Assembly: GCA_046048875.1 (NCBI GenBank)
Contig: JBJOFG010000008.1
Location: 124,001-188,000 of the forward strand
Direction: 5' to 3'
DNA length: 64,000 nucleotides
Source: CAIZGX01 sp046048875
GTDB lineage: Bacteria; Bacteroidota; Bacteroidia; Flavobacteriales_D; Sanyastnellaceae
Of this stretch, positions 49,310 to 56,659 are shown piece after piece. Below the pieces are notes generated by a model that was not told the DNA's origin, did no database searches, and saw only the letters and a list, made by a program, of their open reading frames with translations. Numbering within the stretch: position 1 is the first letter of the stretch; the number at the start of each line of letters is the position of its first letter. The position numbers were made by a program, and so were the translations under genes.

Positions 49310-49981
49310 CTAATACACTCCCATATTCACCTCCTCGAAATTCTCAAAGTCTTTGATCTCGCGAAGTTTTAAAAGTTTGTTTACAGTAATGTTCGTCCAA
49401 GTCTCCTTGAAGACTTCGTCTCCGCCTTGAGCGTTTTCATTCACGTTTTCCTTTACTTGTTTTTTCTTCGAAAGGATGTTGATGCTGGTTTCCTTTTCTA
49501 CGACTGCGCCGCCTTCTGAATTGTCGTAACCGATTAAATAGAAATCTCCTTTTCTGTATCGAAAAGTATATTTCCAATAACCGTATCGACCATGGGCGTA
49601 GTTGACATACAAATTGCCTTTGCCTATTTCCAACGAAAGCTCTGGGGCGTAATAGACTCCGTCGTCTTCGTTTTCGGAAGAAAAGCAGTTTAAGTTTTTC
49701 AAGACCTGTTCATACTGATTGTCTTTCTTGAAGAGAACAATAATGCCTCTTCTGTTGCGATCGACCAACTCGCCGTATTCATTTTTTACAAATGCCCCTT
49801 TGTCGGTTCCTTTAACGAGTAACACTTTGTCGTCGACGCCGTCTTTGTTTAGATCCCCAATCGATGTGCTGGAAAGCACATATCCCTTCGGAATGAAATC
49901 GTTTGCGTTTGATTTTAATGTGGGTTGAGCAATGATGGATTGAGTAGCAATGGCAAGGAGCAAGGCAAGGGGTGTTCTCAT
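49310..49981 (-). CDS. Hypothetical secreted protein
   Basis: 223 residues with a signal peptide (cleavage near SIIAQ, residue 18). The motif GDLNKDGVDDKVLLVKG near 42-58 is an FG-GAP/VCBS-like calcium-binding loop. Aromatic-rich middle (YVNYAHGRYGYWKYTF), and a charged Lys/Glu/Asn stretch near 170-185. Function unknown; probably periplasmic or surface. Confidence 0.75.
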   Translation of the reverse strand: MRTPLALLLAIATQSIIAQPTLKSNANDFIPKGYVLSSTSIGDLNKDGVDDKVLLVKGTDKGAFVKNEYGELVDRNRRGIIVLFKKDNQYEQVLKNLNCFSSENEDDGVYYAPELSLEIGKGNLYVNYAHGRYGYWKYTFRYRKGDFYLIGYDNSEGGAVVEKETSINILSKKKQVKENVNENAQGGDEVFKETWTNITVNKLLKLREIKDFENFEEVNMGVY

Positions 49982-50075
49982 GAGTTTTATTTTCGATTCT
50001 AATTTACAATGGAATTCTTCCGCACTCGGAAGATTAAAGTTTTACTAACTTCACTCGCTTAACACATTTCATACC

Positions 50076-50933
50076 ATGAAAAACCCACATTTAATTCAGC
50101 TGGAAAACGACTACCTCTATCACCTGGGTCTAGATTCTTCGCAAGATTTAAAGGAGTTGTTCGGCGATGTGAAATTTGTTTGCATGATGGGAAGTGCCCT
50201 GCGAATAAAGGATTTCGCAGAGAAAGTCGCTTCAACCTTGAACATAGAAATTTCTGCAGAAGGGCTTCAGCCCATTGGGAAAACAGAGCGTTGCTCGCTG
50301 TACAAAGTTGGTCCAGTTATCTGCGTATCTCACGGCATGGGTGCACCTTCGATTTTAATTTTTCTTCACGAATTATCGAAACTCATCGAGTATGCCGCTT
50401 GCGAAAATGTGCAATTCATTCGCATTGGAACCTCGGGCGGATTGGGCGTTGAGCCAGGAACTGTAATCGTTTCCGAATCGGTGTTAAACGGAAAATTAGA
50501 ACCGAACCTCGAGCAAATTGGGTTGGGAAAAACGGTGAAATATCCAACAGGAATCCATCGCGCATTAGCCGAATCTATTCTTGCGTCGAGGGGAGATATC
50601 CGCGCCGAGTTCGGAGTAACCATGGGGACAGACGATTTTTATGAAGGACAAGGTCGCATGGATGGCGCGCTGCTTCCGCCTTACACCGAAGAAGAAAAAA
50701 TGAATTTTTTAAAACAAGCACATGCGCTAGGTGTTCGAAACATTGAAATGGAATCGACTGCTTTTTCGGCGTTCTGTCATCGCGCCAACATTCCCGCTGC
50801 CGTCGTGTGCGCCACGTTCATCAATAGATTAAACGGAGATCAAGTAACTACCACCGCAGAAGAACAAGTGAAATTTTCAAGTTACGCAGACGAATTGGTA
50901 TTGCACTTCTTGCGAAGCAACCTTCAAGATTGA
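50076..50933 (+). CDS. Nucleoside phosphorylase, uridine-phosphorylase type
   Basis: 285 residues. CVSHGMGAPSILIFLHELSKL, VQFIRIGTSGGLG and GVTMGTDDFYEGQGR are typical of NP-I uridine phosphorylases, close to the eukaryotic-type UPP branch. NIEMESTAFSAF holds the ribose-contacting Met-Glu pair. It splits uridine with phosphate into uracil and ribose 1-phosphate for salvage. TAACTTCA at 50045-50052 could be the -7 box. Single gene, convergent with 51104. Confidence 0.88.
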   Translation: MKNPHLIQLENDYLYHLGLDSSQDLKELFGDVKFVCMMGSALRIKDFAEKVASTLNIEISAEGLQPIGKTERCSLYKVGPVICVSHGMGAPSILIFLHELSKLIEYAACENVQFIRIGTSGGLGVEPGTVIVSESVLNGKLEPNLEQIGLGKTVKYPTGIHRALAESILASRGDIRAEFGVTMGTDDFYEGQGRMDGALLPPYTEEEKMNFLKQAHALGVRNIEMESTAFSAFCHRANIPAAVVCATFINRLNGDQVTTTAEEQVKFSSYADELVLHFLRSNLQD

Positions 50934-50945
50934 TTAATAATCTGT

Positions 50946-51100
50946 AACGAAGTTCAAACAACGCAGTTCCCACAACGTAGTTCTAACAACGAAGTTCCAA
51001 CAACGCAGTTCTAACAACGAAGTTCCCACAACGTAGTTCTAACAACGAAGTTCCAACAACGCAGTTCCCATTACGCAGTAGGAATAAAATCCTCGATTTT
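50946..51100. repeat. Mini-hairpin array, CYMAC-linker class (12 modules, 14-bp period)
   Basis: Ten AAC/GTT hairpins with centres GAA, GCA or GTA start every 14 nt from 50946 to 51058. Then TAC/GTA at 51072-51080, GGAAT, and AAAATC/GATTTT (loop CTC) at 51086-51100. Linkers are CAAAC, CCCAC, CTAAC, CCAAC. The order of modules repeats as a higher unit of about 42-56 nt, as expected of duplication by unequal crossing-over. It fills the gap between convergent genes and ends 3 bp before the stop at 51104. Confidence 0.92.
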
Positions 51101-51103
51101 CAA

Positions 51104-51871
51104 TTATTTGTGTCTGAACCAACAATCTTCCCTAGCTCTCTCATATTCCTTAAAAACCGTATTCACCGGAGCGCCATGAATAAGTCCCTCGTTGAAACGC
51201 GTTCGTGCGATGTAATTGAAAGCGCCCATGTCTCCTGTGTAGGACGTTTCATTGTTTACATTGAAATGCTCGTGAACGAAACAAAGCTCATTTAAAAATT
51301 CAAGCATGATATCCAGCGATGCGCCAATGATTCCGCAGTTCAACAACGTTGACTCTGCGAATTTCTTTTCATATTCAGCATAGCCTGAAATCTGATTTCG
51401 CAAGTGAGTCGAATGATCATTCATCCAGTCGTTGTCGAGCACCTTTGGTTCGTCGCCGCAAAATAATTTGTTGCGGTTTTCTTGAAACAATTTCGAAGTA
51501 AACGGATTCTGAATCACGACAACGTCTGAAACATCGGTAACGAAAACCGATTTTATGGTAGAAGCGAAATTCAATAAGAAGTCGCGATAGATGAAATAAC
51601 GAAACACATTCGGATTCCATTTTTCATCGTATTCAAATTTAATGAATGAAATGTTCTCGTTCGAGTATTTTTCACACGTGTCTACAGAAAAATTGTTGTG
51701 AAAAATAACGCCTTGTAACCCAAGCGCAGCAATGCTTTCCGCCCATTCCTGAACCAAGGCGTAGCAGTCGTGTTCGAGTGTGGTGCTGCGATTCACATCG
51801 TACACCCCGGCAATGTGACAAGCCAAAACAATGTTCTCAGACCTCGGGGTGTAATAGAACGAAGCCGTCAT
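51104..51871 (-). CDS. Putative GT-A type glycosyltransferase
   Basis: 255 residues. The VFVTDVSDVVVIQNPF stretch near 112-127 carries the Asp-x-x-Asp expected of a metal-binding GT-A site, and STLLNCGIIGASLDIM resembles the acceptor-side region of transferases such as DUF616-type proteins. The family is not certain. No signal or membrane segment. Start codon overlaps the stop of the upstream family 2 transferase by 4 bp, so both probably act in the same glycan pathway. Confidence 0.68.
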   Translation of the reverse strand: MTASFYYTPRSENIVLACHIAGVYDVNRSTTLEHDCYALVQEWAESIAALGLQGVIFHNNFSVDTCEKYSNENISFIKFEYDEKWNPNVFRYFIYRDFLLNFASTIKSVFVTDVSDVVVIQNPFTSKLFQENRNKLFCGDEPKVLDNDWMNDHSTHLRNQISGYAEYEKKFAESTLLNCGIIGASLDIMLEFLNELCFVHEHFNVNNETSYTGDMGAFNYIARTRFNEGLIHGAPVNTVFKEYERAREDCWFRHK

Positions 51872-52524
51872 GAATTCGAAAGCGAAGCGTTTTGTTTCTT
51901 CACCGTGGCGCTAATGCTGTTCGGCATATTTCGATAATAAATATACGAGCGCAGATCGACCTTCTCTACGCGGAATTTCGCTTCTGCCTGCTCGAAAAAA
52001 TCAGCGTCCGCCGCATAACCACTCTTCAAACAAATCGTAGTAAACACTTCGCGGCGTCCGAATAACGTCCCGAATAAAATGCAGTCATCCAAGTGCACCA
52101 ACTGCGTATGATCATCTTTATCCGGAACGAAGTAATCGTCCGAATTGTTCACCACGTTCTCGGTGAACGATGCGATCAAATCCAGCGACTCTATTTTCTC
52201 TAGACAAGAACTCAAATGATGAGGCTTGTATTCGTCGTCGCTGTCCAATATCGTAATGAACTCGCCAATGCTGTTCAAGACTCCACGGTCAATCGATTTC
52301 GATTGACCGCGATTGCTGTGACGAACGTATATGATCTTATCCTCATGCTGCTCGGCGTATTGAAGCATTTGCGCACGACTTTCGTTCGTTCCTCCGTCGT
52401 CGATAATGATTAGCTCAAAGTCCTGAAAGTCTTGATTCAACACAGAATCAATGGCTCGTTTTATAAAAGCGAACTCTGTGTTGTACACAGCCATTAAGAC
52501 AGATATCTTGACTTTCTTCAGCAT
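51868..52524 (-). CDS. Family 2 glycosyltransferase
   Basis: 218 residues. Classical GT-A: VSVLMAVYNTEFAFIKRAIDSVL, DFELIIIDDGGTNES and FITILDSDDEYKPHH with the Asp-Ser-Asp metal motif. It is shorter than usual (often 280-330) but the frame is open to a normal stop, so the C-terminal acceptor part is small, not obviously broken. Co-translated with the gene at 51104. Confidence 0.88.
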   Translation of the reverse strand: MLKKVKISVLMAVYNTEFAFIKRAIDSVLNQDFQDFELIIIDDGGTNESRAQMLQYAEQHEDKIIYVRHSNRGQSKSIDRGVLNSIGEFITILDSDDEYKPHHLSSCLEKIESLDLIASFTENVVNNSDDYFVPDKDDHTQLVHLDDCILFGTLFGRREVFTTICLKSGYAADADFFEQAEAKFRVEKVDLRSYIYYRNMPNSISATVKKQNASLSNS

Positions 52525-52608
52525 AACAGGGAATCAAATTTTTCCCGCATGCAAAGAAGGACCTTATTTCCCGAACAGCCGTTAAATAATTGTTTTATTT
52601 CACGAATC

Positions 52609-52642
52609 GTCTCCGACTATCGTTGCTTCGCAACATTCGCCC
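52609..52642. repeat. Mini-hairpin array fragment, ATTC-linker class
   Basis: GTC/GAC at 52609-52617, linker TATC, GTTGC/GCAAC at 52622-52634, linker ATTC, then half a hairpin. The 38 bases 52606-52643 are identical to 53182-53219, after which the copies diverge at once. It looks like a truncated copy of the five-hairpin array at 53185. Confidence 0.88.
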
Positions 52643-52649
52643 TTCTGCT

Positions 52650-52877
52650 TTATTGAAGTTTCAGAATGCCTTCAATAGAGAGGTCCTCATCAATCAGGGG
52701 CCAGTGAATACCATAACCAGACGGAGAGATTTTATAAAACATCCGTTGATATTCGTCGGCTGATTTCAATTTCAATGAAAGTGAATCAAGCGCAACTTTG
52801 ATGTCATTTCCATCAATGTTGAGATAGATGAAATTTTGATCAAAACGAATCGAGTCTATTTTGTGTGTTGCAATCAT
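52650..52877 (-). CDS. DUF2442-family protein
   Basis: 75 residues. Pattern matches DUF2442: short beta strands, a middle IKVALDSLSLKLKSADEYQRMFYKI and the closing SGYGIHWPLIDEDLSIEGIL, where GIHWPxIDEDLSxxGIL is the family signature. Function unknown. It is 3 bp downstream of a DUF4160 gene, a frequent pairing in bacterial genomes. A toxin-antitoxin-like role is only an inference. Flanked on both sides by the 38-bp repeat. Confidence 0.88.
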   Translation of the reverse strand: MIATHKIDSIRFDQNFIYLNIDGNDIKVALDSLSLKLKSADEYQRMFYKISPSGYGIHWPLIDEDLSIEGILKLQ

Positions 52878-52880
52878 GAA

Positions 52881-53129
52881 TTATTTATTGAAATGATTAT
52901 TCCAAGAGTCTACAATTAGGTCGAAATGTTGATAGATGATTTTTTTAATTTCTTTCTTTGCTGCTGGTGTCAAATTATATGAAAAATCTTCTTGAATTTC
53001 TACTTCCTCAACCAATATCCAAAACTTACATTCCATCTCACCTTTTTCAGCGTGAATGTGAATGGGTTCAGCGTTCTCGTTTGAGTAGAAAAACAATCTC
53101 CAACCGAATATGTAAAGTACTGTAGGCAT
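52881..53129 (-). CDS. DUF4160-family protein
   Basis: 82 residues. Signature of the family: a start like MPTVLYIFGWRLFFYSNE, followed by EPIHIHAEKGEMECKFWI with the conserved His-x-His and a charged C-terminal helix. Partner of the DUF2442 protein. A promoter with TTTG, 19 nt, TATATTCG lies 7 nt before the ATG. Confidence 0.9.
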   Translation of the reverse strand: MPTVLYIFGWRLFFYSNENAEPIHIHAEKGEMECKFWILVEEVEIQEDFSYNLTPAAKKEIKKIIYQHFDLIVDSWNNHFNK

Positions 53130-53135
53130 TCAATA

Positions 53136-53166
53136 CGAATATACCACTCTTTAAATTGTATTCAAA
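53136..53166 (-). promoter_or_regulatory. Promoter of the DUF4160/DUF2442 pair (TTTG - N19 - TATATTCG)
   Basis: On the minus strand TTTG (53166-53163) and TATATTCG (53143-53136) with exactly 19 nt between them, the optimum for Bacteroidota promoters. The ATG follows 6 nt later, giving a very short leader. It lies between the pair and the hairpin array. Confidence 0.6.
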
Positions 53167-53184
53167 ATAAAACCGATTGTTATC

Positions 53185-53258
53185 GTCTCCGACTATCGTT
53201 GCTTCGCAACATTCGCCCTCTGGGCATTCGTTCGCTAGCGAACATTCGTCCTCTGGAC
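53185..53258. repeat. Mini-hairpin array, ATTC-linker class (5 hairpins)
   Basis: 53185-53193 (GTC/GAC), 53198-53210 (GTTGC/GCAAC), 53215-53225 (GCCC/GGGC), 53230-53243 (a 14-bp palindrome with GTTCG arms), 53248-53258 (GTCC/GGAC). Linkers TATC then ATTC three times. The last hairpin runs into the 3' end of the gene at 53235, giving that protein an odd tail. Left part identical to 52606-52643. Confidence 0.92.
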
Positions 53259-53615
53259 TTTTGTGCTTCCGCCCAAAAAAATATGCGTCAACGAAATCAC
53301 AAACGACAACCACAACGCCGACCAGAAGCCGTCGATCTTAAATCCTTCAACAATTTCTCCGGCCATTAAAAGCATAGACGCGTTAATCACCAACAAGAAC
53401 AATCCCATGGTGAACAGCGTCGCAGGTATGGTGAAAAGCACCAGGATAGGCTTCACGAATTTGTTCAACAGTGTAATCACAATAGCACTAACGATAACGG
53501 TTACAGACGAGTCTACCGAAAACCCATCGAGCAAATAATCGCCTATGAATAAGGCCAAACAGGTAATCATTAACTGAAAGGTGGTTTTGAAAAATGCGTT
53601 GGGTCTTTGTTCCAT
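53235..53615 (-). CDS. Phage-holin-family (PF04020-like) small membrane protein
   Basis: 126 residues with four hydrophobic stretches (about 12-27, 34-56, 58-85, 96-116). FVKPILVLFTIPATLFTMGLFLLVINA is diagnostic of the four-helix family named for mycobacterial phage holins but mostly chromosomal and of unknown role. The last about 8 residues (KVQRTNVR) are encoded by the hairpin array, so the array has extended into the gene. Confidence 0.87.
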   Translation of the reverse strand: MEQRPNAFFKTTFQLMITCLALFIGDYLLDGFSVDSSVTVIVSAIVITLLNKFVKPILVLFTIPATLFTMGLFLLVINASMLLMAGEIVEGFKIDGFWSALWLSFVISLTHIFLGGSTKVQRTNVR

Positions 53616-53696
53616 AAAAATATTTTCAATGTGCGAAGTTCGAAAAGATGCACGGGATATTCTTCTTTCATTTCGAAATTTCTTTTCTTTGTTGAT

Positions 53697-55529
53697 ATGA
53701 AGAATTTCTTGTCACGCACTTTTCTTTTTTTGTTCGTCATTGCGGCTCAATCAGCAAGTGCCTTTCAGTTTCCTGCTGGGACTGTTTGGTTCAACACCGA
53801 TTACCAATTCAATACCGATTTGCTTCGCGATAAGTTGGTGGTAGTCGGTTGTCTTCAACCCGAAGAAATTACAGGCATTGGCGCCATGGTAGAACTTCAA
53901 GAAGAATTCTTAATCGTTCCGCAAGTGCAGCTGATAACCCTTATTCCTTCGCGCGATCCGGCCTACAGCCGTCAAGAGATATTCGACTTCATTCAACAAA
54001 ACGGTATCAGTCATCCGGTTGGAATTGTTCCCAATTGGGCCGATATTCCAATGATTGAAAATGCGCGACTTCCGCAAATGCTTGTTTTCAATAAAGATTT
54101 GAAAGCAGCTGTACTCGGAATTCAAGGCATGCGGAACCTAGCTTCCGTAAGTGCTTCTATCAGCGAATGGGTGAAGGCCGATGTGAACAGTTTTTCCCTT
54201 TGGCAGCCAACAGTAACGCCAGAACCGAAGCATTGGGCCAATCCGCTGATTGAACTTCCTAACGACTTGTGCTACTTCGCGGGTGAATTAGCTGTTTCTG
54301 AGCCTGCGCTTTTCCGCGTGAGTACTATAAGCGAAGACGGTTTTATTCAGAAAAGAATTGGTGGTGTGCGTGGATATGCCGACGGTGATTATTCTGTAGC
54401 TCAAATGAAAAAGCCTATGGGTGTTACCTACAGCTATACCGAGCAACTGCTTTACATTGCCGATCCTTTGAATCATGCCATTCGCATTTACGACAACGAA
54501 CAGCATGTGCTGTTAACCATTCTCGGAAATGGAAAGCAGCCAAACATCGAAAGCTTCGAGAAGTCAACCTCATGGAAAGGCGCTATTCCTTATCCTACCG
54601 ATGTACTCATTGTGAAAAATAAGTTCTATGTCCTTGCAGGAAGCGATTGCAGTGTTTGGGAATGGAATCCTGCAGACCAATCTTCCAAACTCGTTTGGAG
54701 AAGCGAAAACAAAGACGCGCTAGGAAATGCATTGAGCGCATTGTCCCTGCAATTCCTGAACAAGGAATTTTATATGTTGAAGAGCAACGGTTCAATATCA
54801 AAATTCAAGAAGAAAAAAGAACAGGTGGCCTATGCGCCTGCAACGCCGCTGAATAGAGCGGGTGGATTCACCTTTTACAACGGGGATTTGGTGGTGAGTG
54901 AACCGTTCAATCACAAAGTTTCGTGGTTAGGTAATGTCAATAACAGAGCGGGAAGCGGAGTCGTTGGATTGAAAGACGGCGCGGCAGACACCGCGCAATT
55001 CACACGTCCCATGGCCTTGAATAAAATTGGAAGTGAAATCTTTGTTTGTGAAGGCGGTTACGGTGTGCTGCGCAAATGGCGTATGGTGTCGAATGAAGTG
55101 AAGAGTTTTTATCCGGTAGTGAGCCAAGAGGCTTTATACTCGGGCGAATCTCCGAATGCTGGAGAGGCTGTGGCTTTGGAAACCATTTCCGTTGAACCCG
55201 GTAAGACCATATTGAAATTGAGTGTTGATGCCCCCGGATATGTTCTGTTGAATCACGAAGAGAATGGAGTCTTCATTGACGAAAACTCTGGAGTATCTGC
55301 TTCCGGCGAGGTGTTGAAAGATGGTAAAATGGATTTGGTTCTAGAAATCCCTGAAACACGGACAGAAATGGGATTTATTCAATTAGGACTTCAATTGGTA
55401 TTGCATCCGGAAGACGCTCCGAAAGTGACCTACCTGAAAAGAATGTTCGTCGTATTTACTTACGAAATATTACCCGGGGGAGAGCATGAGCAAGAACTCA
55501 TAATTCGACCATTTGTAAAAGCGAATTAA
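53697..55529 (+). CDS. NHLRC2-like protein: thioredoxin-like domain plus NHL propeller
   Basis: 610 residues from ATG 53697, where a signal peptide begins (MKNFLSRTFLFLFVIAAQSASA region). An earlier in-frame start would add 30 uncharacteristic residues. Residues 35-150 have a thioredoxin-like pattern (DKLVVVGCLQPEEI, LPQMLVFNKDL) but only one Cys, not CxxC. Residues about 180-500 are NHL-type propeller repeats (YADGDYSVAQMKKPMGVTYS, GAADTAQFTRPMALN). The C-terminal about 100 residues are a beta sandwich. This order matches NHLRC2. Exported; function unknown. The 3' end overlaps the convergent TPR gene by 4 bp. Confidence 0.82.
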   Translation: MKNFLSRTFLFLFVIAAQSASAFQFPAGTVWFNTDYQFNTDLLRDKLVVVGCLQPEEITGIGAMVELQEEFLIVPQVQLITLIPSRDPAYSRQEIFDFIQQNGISHPVGIVPNWADIPMIENARLPQMLVFNKDLKAAVLGIQGMRNLASVSASISEWVKADVNSFSLWQPTVTPEPKHWANPLIELPNDLCYFAGELAVSEPALFRVSTISEDGFIQKRIGGVRGYADGDYSVAQMKKPMGVTYSYTEQLLYIADPLNHAIRIYDNEQHVLLTILGNGKQPNIESFEKSTSWKGAIPYPTDVLIVKNKFYVLAGSDCSVWEWNPADQSSKLVWRSENKDALGNALSALSLQFLNKEFYMLKSNGSISKFKKKKEQVAYAPATPLNRAGGFTFYNGDLVVSEPFNHKVSWLGNVNNRAGSGVVGLKDGAADTAQFTRPMALNKIGSEIFVCEGGYGVLRKWRMVSNEVKSFYPVVSQEALYSGESPNAGEAVALETISVEPGKTILKLSVDAPGYVLLNHEENGVFIDENSGVSASGEVLKDGKMDLVLEIPETRTEMGFIQLGLQLVLHPEDAPKVTYLKRMFVVFTYEILPGGEHEQELIIRPFVKAN

Positions 55530-56578
55530 TCGTCGCCACGCAGTCTTCCCAATTCCAGGGCGGCTTCCGTATAGTCGGGTTTAATCTTAAGGGCCAAATT
55601 CAAATCGGCTTCTGCGTTTACTTTATCGCCTTGTCCTTCATGACAAAGTGCACGGTTGTAAGCAGCTTGATAATATCCTGGGTTTTTCTCTAGCGCTAGA
55701 TTGAACGATTCAATTCCTTTTTGATAGTCTTTCAGATAAACCAAATAGACAAAACCTTTGTTGAAATAGGCTGCAGCGAAGTTCGCGTCAATGCCAATGA
55801 TCTTGTCGTAGCATTGAAGAGCTTCTTGATAATTGTTCGGATTTTTCACACCTGTTTCCTGAAGGAAAATGGCTTTGTTGTAGTAAGGCTCCACGAAATT
55901 CGGATGAATTTCAATCGCTGAATTGTAGTACTCCTTCGCCAACGGATTGCCATAGCTTGCGCACACCAATCCAGCTTCTACGTAGGCATCGTAATAACTC
56001 GGGTCAACCTCTATCGCTGTCTGGTATGAGCTTAGCGCCAAAGTGGTGTCGCGAACCTGACGATACAATCTTCCTTTTAAGTAATAGGCGTAAGCCACGC
56101 GTTCATCTTGTCGCAACACGTTGTTGATTTGTTGAAGCGCCAACTCATAGTTGTTCAAGGCAATATCCATAGCGGCTTTTTCCAGCAGGCCTTGCTTGTG
56201 CTGAGGATCTTTTTCTATGCACTTTTGATAGTCTTTGTAGGCTTCAACAACGCGTTGCTGGTCGAAGTGAATTTGTCCAGCCGTGAAGTAGATGTCTGCT
56301 TTGGTAGAGTCAATGGCCTTCGCACGAGCAATGTCGGCGTTGGCTTCGCTGTATTTTTTCAGTCCAGAGTAGTAGCGCGCGCGCTCCAAATAATGCGCGA
56401 AGTTGTTGGGCTCAGCCGTAATCTTAGCGTTTATAGCGCGAAGCGTTGTGTCTGACGTTTCTTCAATCCCCAGGTCTTTGTTCGAATTGCAGCTTTTGCA
56501 CGATTCAAGGGTAGAGGCGAATACGCAAGCGAGAAGGACTGCGAAAACAGAAAGAAGGGTCTGGAGCTTTTTCAACAT
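55526..56578 (-). CDS. Tetratricopeptide-repeat protein
   Basis: 350 residues from ATG 56578, an upstream ATG at 56599 being less likely. A signal or lipoprotein-type segment (about 1-28, with Cys in LESCKSC) is followed by eight to nine TPR units from residue 45, for example KADIYFTAGQIHFDQQRVVEAYKDY and AAYFNKGFVYLVYLKDYQKGIESF. Scaffold for protein-protein contacts in the periplasm or at a membrane. Partner unknown. Confidence 0.87.
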   Translation of the reverse strand: MLKKLQTLLSVFAVLLACVFASTLESCKSCNSNKDLGIEETSDTTLRAINAKITAEPNNFAHYLERARYYSGLKKYSEANADIARAKAIDSTKADIYFTAGQIHFDQQRVVEAYKDYQKCIEKDPQHKQGLLEKAAMDIALNNYELALQQINNVLRQDERVAYAYYLKGRLYRQVRDTTLALSSYQTAIEVDPSYYDAYVEAGLVCASYGNPLAKEYYNSAIEIHPNFVEPYYNKAIFLQETGVKNPNNYQEALQCYDKIIGIDANFAAAYFNKGFVYLVYLKDYQKGIESFNLALEKNPGYYQAAYNRALCHEGQGDKVNAEADLNLALKIKPDYTEAALELGRLRGDD

Positions 56579-56659
56579 AACATTCAATTGAGCTATCAAA
56601 AGTAAGGTGTTCGTCTTTTCTTTTCGAGAAGAATTTATTTAACGGCTGTTTTTCGACCT

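Noticed and set aside
50946..51100. Possible CRISPR array, because of the strict 14-bp period
   Set aside because: Repeat and spacer lengths are far too short, the repeated part is itself a hairpin, no unique 25-40 bp spacers occur and no cas genes are present.
53235..53615. Prophage remnant, suggested by the holin-family name
   Set aside because: The family is mostly chromosomal, and no other phage gene, integrase or attachment site is near.
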